DNA from: Pelomonas sp966111775
Lineage (GTDB): Bacteria > Pseudomonadota > Gammaproteobacteria > Burkholderiales > Burkholderiaceae_C
Direction of reading: 5' to 3'
DNA: 64,000 nt
Assembly (NCBI GenBank): GCA_966111775.1
Contig: CBHWBD010000001.1
Location: 1-64,000, forward strand
A program made the position numbers and the translations under genes. This document shows, piece by piece, positions 60,628 to 64,000 of this stretch; within the stretch, counting starts at the first letter, position 1, and each line of letters begins with the position of its first letter. The notes beneath the pieces were generated by a model. It ran no database searches. It saw nothing but the letters and a program-made list of their open reading frames with translations, and was not told where the DNA came from.

Positions 60628-62115
60628 TCATGGGTCCAGGCTCCGATAGCCGAAATGAAGAAGACGCACCTCGCCCGTGCCGGCAGCGAACAGGGCCGGA
60701 CGCAGGCTCAGCAAGGTGCCGAAGCCGTTCTGGTGCAGAGCCGAGATGTCTCTCAGCCAGGGGTTCTGGACCCAGGGGCCATCGCCCATGGCGTGGTGGA
60801 AGCTGACGAGGTGGCGGCGGTGGGTCACGCGCAGGCGGTGACGCCGACCCTGCGTGGGCTGCTGCATCCAGCGGTGTTCCTGTCCGTAGCTGTAGGTGTG
60901 GATGCGCTCCTCGCCGATGCCGATGCCGACGAATCCCCGCGCGTCGTGGAAGAGGGCGAGGCCGCCCTGGACGGCGCCCTGCAGTTCGAAGTCGAGTTCG
61001 GCGATGTAGCTGTGGTCGCCGACCAGGCAGGTCAGCGGGGAACAGTCATGCAAGCCCGTGCCCTTGCCGCGCAGCGCCAGGCCGTCACCGGTCAAGCGCG
61101 CCCGTTGCAGCTCACCCGGCGCGGCATCGAAGAAGCTCCATTGCAGGCCGAGGCGATCACGGCGGAAGTCGTCCGACAGCGCGAGCGGAAGCACTGCGCC
61201 CGAGCCGCCGCGCGGCTTGCGCATCGGCCGGTCCAGCCGCAGGCCGGCGGTGCGGAACCAGCCGTCGCGGGTCCATTCGATGGGCTGCAGCAGGGCCTGG
61301 CGGCCGAGGATGCGGTAGCCGTTCTCGTGGCCGTGGCAGGCCATCCACCAGTCGCCGCCGGGACCTTCCACCAGGCTGGCATGGCCGCTGGTGCACCAAG
61401 GCGCGTCGACGCCGCCGGCAGAGGCGATCGGGTTGAAGGGGCAGTCCTCCCAGGGGCCGAAGACCGAGCGCGAGCGGGCCACCGCCAGCGCGTGGCTGTC
61501 GGTCGAGCCGACGGCCGAGATCATGTAGATGAACTCGCCGCGGCGCAGCAGTCGCGGCCCTTCAGAGCCGGGTAGATCGGCGTTCGCGGGCTGGAGGGTG
61601 CCGCGCGTGGCCAGGCCGTCGTCGGTCAGCTCGACGCGGCGCACGCCGTTGACAAAGAGATGGCGTCGGCCGTCTTCGCCAACGACATGGCTGGGATCGA
61701 AGCAGCCGTCCAGGCCCAGGTCGACGGGTGCGCTCCAGGGGCCGCCGATGTCGTCGGCATGCAGGACGTAGACGGCGCTGCGGCGGCCTTGCAGCGCGCA
61801 CAGGTAAACGAAGTAGCGGCCGCCGTGCTTGACCAGGTCCATGGCCGAGACGCTGCCCAAGGGCTGGGTCAAAGCCGCCACGATGGGCGTCCAGTTCACG
61901 AGGTCGCGCGAATGGCGGATCACGACGCCGGGGCAGGACTGCAGCGACGAGGCCGTCATGTAGTAGTCGGCGCCGTCCTTCAGCAGGGTCGGGTCGGGGT
62001 GGTCGCCGGCCACGATGGGGTTGCAGAAGCTGCCGTCGCCACGGTCGGCCTGGCGCGGTCCGCGCGGCTGCGGTGCCAGGGCAGGGCGTTGCATGGTCGC
62101 GGCGGAGGACAGCAT
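60628..62115 (-). CDS. GH43 xylosidase/arabinofuranosidase with C-terminal lectin-like domain
   Basis: 495 residues. The propeller starts GSFCNPIVAGDHPDPTLLKD with catalytic base Asp in HPDPT, and continues with GCFDPSHVV and general-acid Glu in LPGSEGPRLLRRG. A C-terminal beta-sandwich of the GH43_C2/DUF1349 type (about 310-495, DDFRRDRLGLQWSFFDAAPG) follows. This layout is typical of beta-xylosidases and alpha-L-arabinofuranosidases. No signal peptide is visible at the chosen ATG or at the Met seven codons later, so it may be cytoplasmic. The start overlaps the GH95 stop by one base (TGATG), implying coupling. Confidence 0.9.
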   Translation of the reverse strand: MLSSAATMQRPALAPQPRGPRQADRGDGSFCNPIVAGDHPDPTLLKDGADYYMTASSLQSCPGVVIRHSRDLVNWTPIVAALTQPLGSVSAMDLVKHGGRYFVYLCALQGRRSAVYVLHADDIGGPWSAPVDLGLDGCFDPSHVVGEDGRRHLFVNGVRRVELTDDGLATRGTLQPANADLPGSEGPRLLRRGEFIYMISAVGSTDSHALAVARSRSVFGPWEDCPFNPIASAGGVDAPWCTSGHASLVEGPGGDWWMACHGHENGYRILGRQALLQPIEWTRDGWFRTAGLRLDRPMRKPRGGSGAVLPLALSDDFRRDRLGLQWSFFDAAPGELQRARLTGDGLALRGKGTGLHDCSPLTCLVGDHSYIAELDFELQGAVQGGLALFHDARGFVGIGIGEERIHTYSYGQEHRWMQQPTQGRRHRLRVTHRRHLVSFHHAMGDGPWVQNPWLRDISALHQNGFGTLLSLRPALFAAGTGEVRLLHFGYRSLDP

Positions 62116-64000
62116 CAGGCGGCCCCCCCGAGGCTGGCCGGAGTGACGCGGGCGCGGCCCTGGGCGTCCAGCTTCAGGGCCAGGCGCTGGCCGCGGTAGC
62201 GCAGCGCCACCCGGGCGCGTGCCGGCCCGCGCAGCTGAAGGCGAACGAGCTTGCCCTGCTGCCAGTCGATGTCGACCTCCACCCCGCCATGGGCGCGCAC
62301 GCCATGCAGCCGGCCTTCGGGCCAGTCCTGGGGCAGGGCGGCCAGCAGATGGATCTCGCCGCCCCAGGACTGCACCATCATGTCCAGGATGGCCGCCGCA
62401 CCGCCGAAGTTGCCGTCGATCTGGAAGGGCGGGTGGGCGTCGAACATATTCGGGTAGGTGCGCGCCGGCCCCAGCAGCCCCTGCAGGATCTTGTAGGCGC
62501 GCTCGCCGTCGCCCAACCGAGTCCACAGCGCCAGGCGCCAGGCCGTGGCCCAGCCGGTGCTCTCGTCGCCGCGCGCGTTCAGCGTGACGCGGGCGGCCTG
62601 GGCCAGCTCGGGGGTGTCGCGCACATTGACCTGCTCGCTGGGGTAGACGGCGTAGAGGTGGGAGACATGGCGATGGCGCTGGTCGGCGGCGCCGGCATCC
62701 CAGTCCTCCAGCCATTCCTGCAGCTGGCCCTGGGCGCCGATGCGGTCGGCGGGCAGGCGCGCGCGCGCCTGGCGCACGGCTTGCGCAAAGGCCGCGTCCA
62801 CCTGGCCGAGCCGCTGCTGGGCAGCCAGCGCCGCGTCGAAGAGGTCGCGCAGGATCTGGCGGTCCATCGCCGGTCCGGCGCACAGGGCCACGCCGGCGTG
62901 ATGCTCGTTCTCGGGCGACAGCGAGGGCGACGTGACAAGGCCGCGACCCTGCGGGTCCTCGACCAGGGTGTCGAGGAAAAACTGCGTGGCGCCATTGAGC
63001 AGCGGCACCAGGCGGCGCAGCAGGGCCGGGTCGGGCTGGTACTGGAACTGCTGCCACAGCGTCGTGCAAAGCCAGGCGCCGCCGGTGGGCCACATGCCCC
63101 ACAGCGGGCCGTCGATGGGCGCCGTGGCCCGCCACAGGTCGGTGTTGTGATGGGCCATCCAGCCGCGCGCGCCATAGCTATCGCGGGCGGTGCGAGCGCC
63201 GGTGACGGCCAGTTCCTCGACCATCTTCACGAGCGGCTCGAGGCATTCGCCGAGATTGGCCGGCCCGGCGGGCCAGTAGTTCATCTCGGTGTTGATGTTG
63301 ATCGTGTACTTGCCTTCCCAGGGCGGGTGCAGGACCTCGTTCCACACGCCCTGCAGATTGGCGGGCTGGCTGCCCGGCCGCGACGAGGACATCAGCAGAT
63401 AGCGCGCGTACTGCACATACATGGCCGTCAGGGCCGCGTCGGGCTGGCGGGGCACGCCCTGGATGCGCGCGCTGGTGGGGCGGGCATTGGCCTCGTGGCC
63501 GCCGAGGTCGATGTGCAGGCGGCGGAACAGGGCGCGGTGGGCCTTGACGTGGTCGTCGCGCAGCTGGGCGAAGGGCTTGCGCGCGGCCGCCATGGTGCGC
63601 TGGCGCACGGCGCCTACCGGGTCGCCGCTGGTGTCCTGGTAGTTGACGTAGCTGGTCTCGCCGGCCACGAGCAGGGTCAGGCGGCGCGCGCCGCGCACGC
63701 GCAGCTGGTCGCCGCTGGCCTCGATCTGCCCGTCGCCCACCGCCTGCACGCGCAGCGCATAGCGCAGCTGGCCGGCGATGCCGAATGCCTGCACATTGCG
63801 ACCCTCAATCAGCAGGGCGTCGCTGCCGTCGGCCTTGACGGTTAGTGCAGCCGGCCGCTTCTCGGCGTTCAGGGATTCACGGTGCTCCCAGGGCGCGCCG
63901 ACATAGACCACGCCGTGGGCGTCGTACTTGGTGTCACCGAAGCCGCCGTAGGGCTGGTAGTCGGGATGGCGATAGCCGAGGTCGAGGTCGATCACGCCTT
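62115..64000 (-). CDS. GH95 alpha-L-fucosidase/alpha-L-galactosidase (5' end outside window)
   Basis: About 628 C-terminal residues of an enzyme that usually has about 780-820; the frame is open to the right edge. Visible are the end of the N-terminal domain (PDYQPYGGFGD), and the (alpha/alpha)6 barrel with YTININTEMNYWPAGPANLG (the catalytic-water Asn pair region), GWMAHHNTDLW, SPSLSPENEH (likely general acid Glu), and PPFQIDGNFGGAAAI with the Asp that assists the base. GH95 inverts alpha-1,2-fucosyl linkages, the terminal fucose of xyloglucan, and some members prefer alpha-L-galactose. It is the most upstream gene of the locus in view and is coupled to GH43. Confidence 0.94.
   Translation of the reverse strand, partial: GVIDLDLGYRHPDYQPYGGFGDTKYDAHGVVYVGAPWEHRESLNAEKRPAALTVKADGSDALLIEGRNVQAFGIAGQLRYALRVQAVGDGQIEASGDQLRVRGARRLTLLVAGETSYVNYQDTSGDPVGAVRQRTMAAARKPFAQLRDDHVKAHRALFRRLHIDLGGHEANARPTSARIQGVPRQPDAALTAMYVQYARYLLMSSSRPGSQPANLQGVWNEVLHPPWEGKYTININTEMNYWPAGPANLGECLEPLVKMVEELAVTGARTARDSYGARGWMAHHNTDLWRATAPIDGPLWGMWPTGGAWLCTTLWQQFQYQPDPALLRRLVPLLNGATQFFLDTLVEDPQGRGLVTSPSLSPENEHHAGVALCAGPAMDRQILRDLFDAALAAQQRLGQVDAAFAQAVRQARARLPADRIGAQGQLQEWLEDWDAGAADQRHRHVSHLYAVYPSEQVNVRDTPELAQAARVTLNARGDESTGWATAWRLALWTRLGDGERAYKILQGLLGPARTYPNMFDAHPPFQIDGNFGGAAAILDMMVQSWGGEIHLLAALPQDWPEGRLHGVRAHGGVEVDIDWQQGKLVRLQLRGPARARVALRYRGQRLALKLDAQGRARVTPASLGGAA

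Noticed and set aside
1..64000. tRNA, rRNA or CRISPR arrays
   Set aside because: Looked for cloverleaf-like stretches and regularly spaced repeats on both strands by eye and found none convincing. The only repeat arrays are the GACGGTATC set and the Pro-Ala linker.

Overview
The window reads as the chromosome of a high-GC betaproteobacterium of the order Burkholderiales, probably in the Roseateles/Pelomonas/Mitsuaria neighbourhood. That placement is an inference from the guaB-guaA housekeeping pair, uniform GC-rich codon use, translationally coupled gene strings and the glycan-degradation repertoire. I ran no database search.

Left part (1-5.2 kb): the 3' end of guaB, a Tet-like MFS transporter and guaA lie in a row, followed by a MocR-type regulator. 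From 5.3 to 11.9 kb is a tightly packed signalling operon: a PAS-GGDEF-EAL-REC protein, a 47-residue small protein, an HDOD protein, a histidine kinase, a REC/HD-GYP-like protein and a stand-alone receiver. Four of its five junctions are 4-nt ATGA overlaps.

11.9-13.2 kb is a decayed accessory segment. It holds an integrase N-terminal relic, a short repeat/inverted-repeat array, and minus-strand relics that resemble an asparagine-synthase-like end followed by an ABC-exporter start. After it come a LacI-type regulator, an operator-like palindrome, a relic of an enzyme leader sequence and a GH27 gene. A small LysR/azoreductase/YciI-like/alpha-beta-hydrolase block sits between this GH27 gene and the main locus.

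Right part (19.5-64 kb, all minus strand) is one very large glycan-utilisation locus. In transcription order from the right edge it runs GH95 (cut by the window), GH43, GH74, GH5, GH29, GH97, GH74 lipoprotein, GH39, GH3, GH31, GH29, GH31, GH42, a CE20-like acetylesterase, GH27, two GH43-like enzymes, GH2, GH27, GH2, GH29, two related small exported proteins, and a LytS/LytTR-type two-component pair. Two GH74 endo-xyloglucanases with GH31, GH95/GH29, GH42/GH2, GH3 and a CE20-like esterase point to (acetylated, fucosylated, galactosylated) xyloglucan as the main target. GH27, GH97, GH39 and GH43 extend it to alpha-galactosyl, xylosyl or arabinosyl decorations.

Proposed workflow: secreted or lipid-anchored GH74 and GH5 cut the backbone outside. 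Oligosaccharides are then stripped in the periplasm by exo-enzymes, several of which carry twin-arginine signal peptides. No TonB-dependent receptor, inner-membrane sugar transporter or sugar-catabolic gene lies inside the window; these may be beyond the right edge. Points deserving a second look: a 63-bp in-frame insertion with 8-bp direct repeats inside the GH3 gene; a 76-nt leader shared between the second GH74 gene and a relic near the LacI gene; an unnamed four-cysteine module shared by GH74 and GH5; a 141-bp identical stretch in two GH27 genes; the 47-residue coupled protein; and the exported-protein/LytS/LytTR cassette at the end of the locus.
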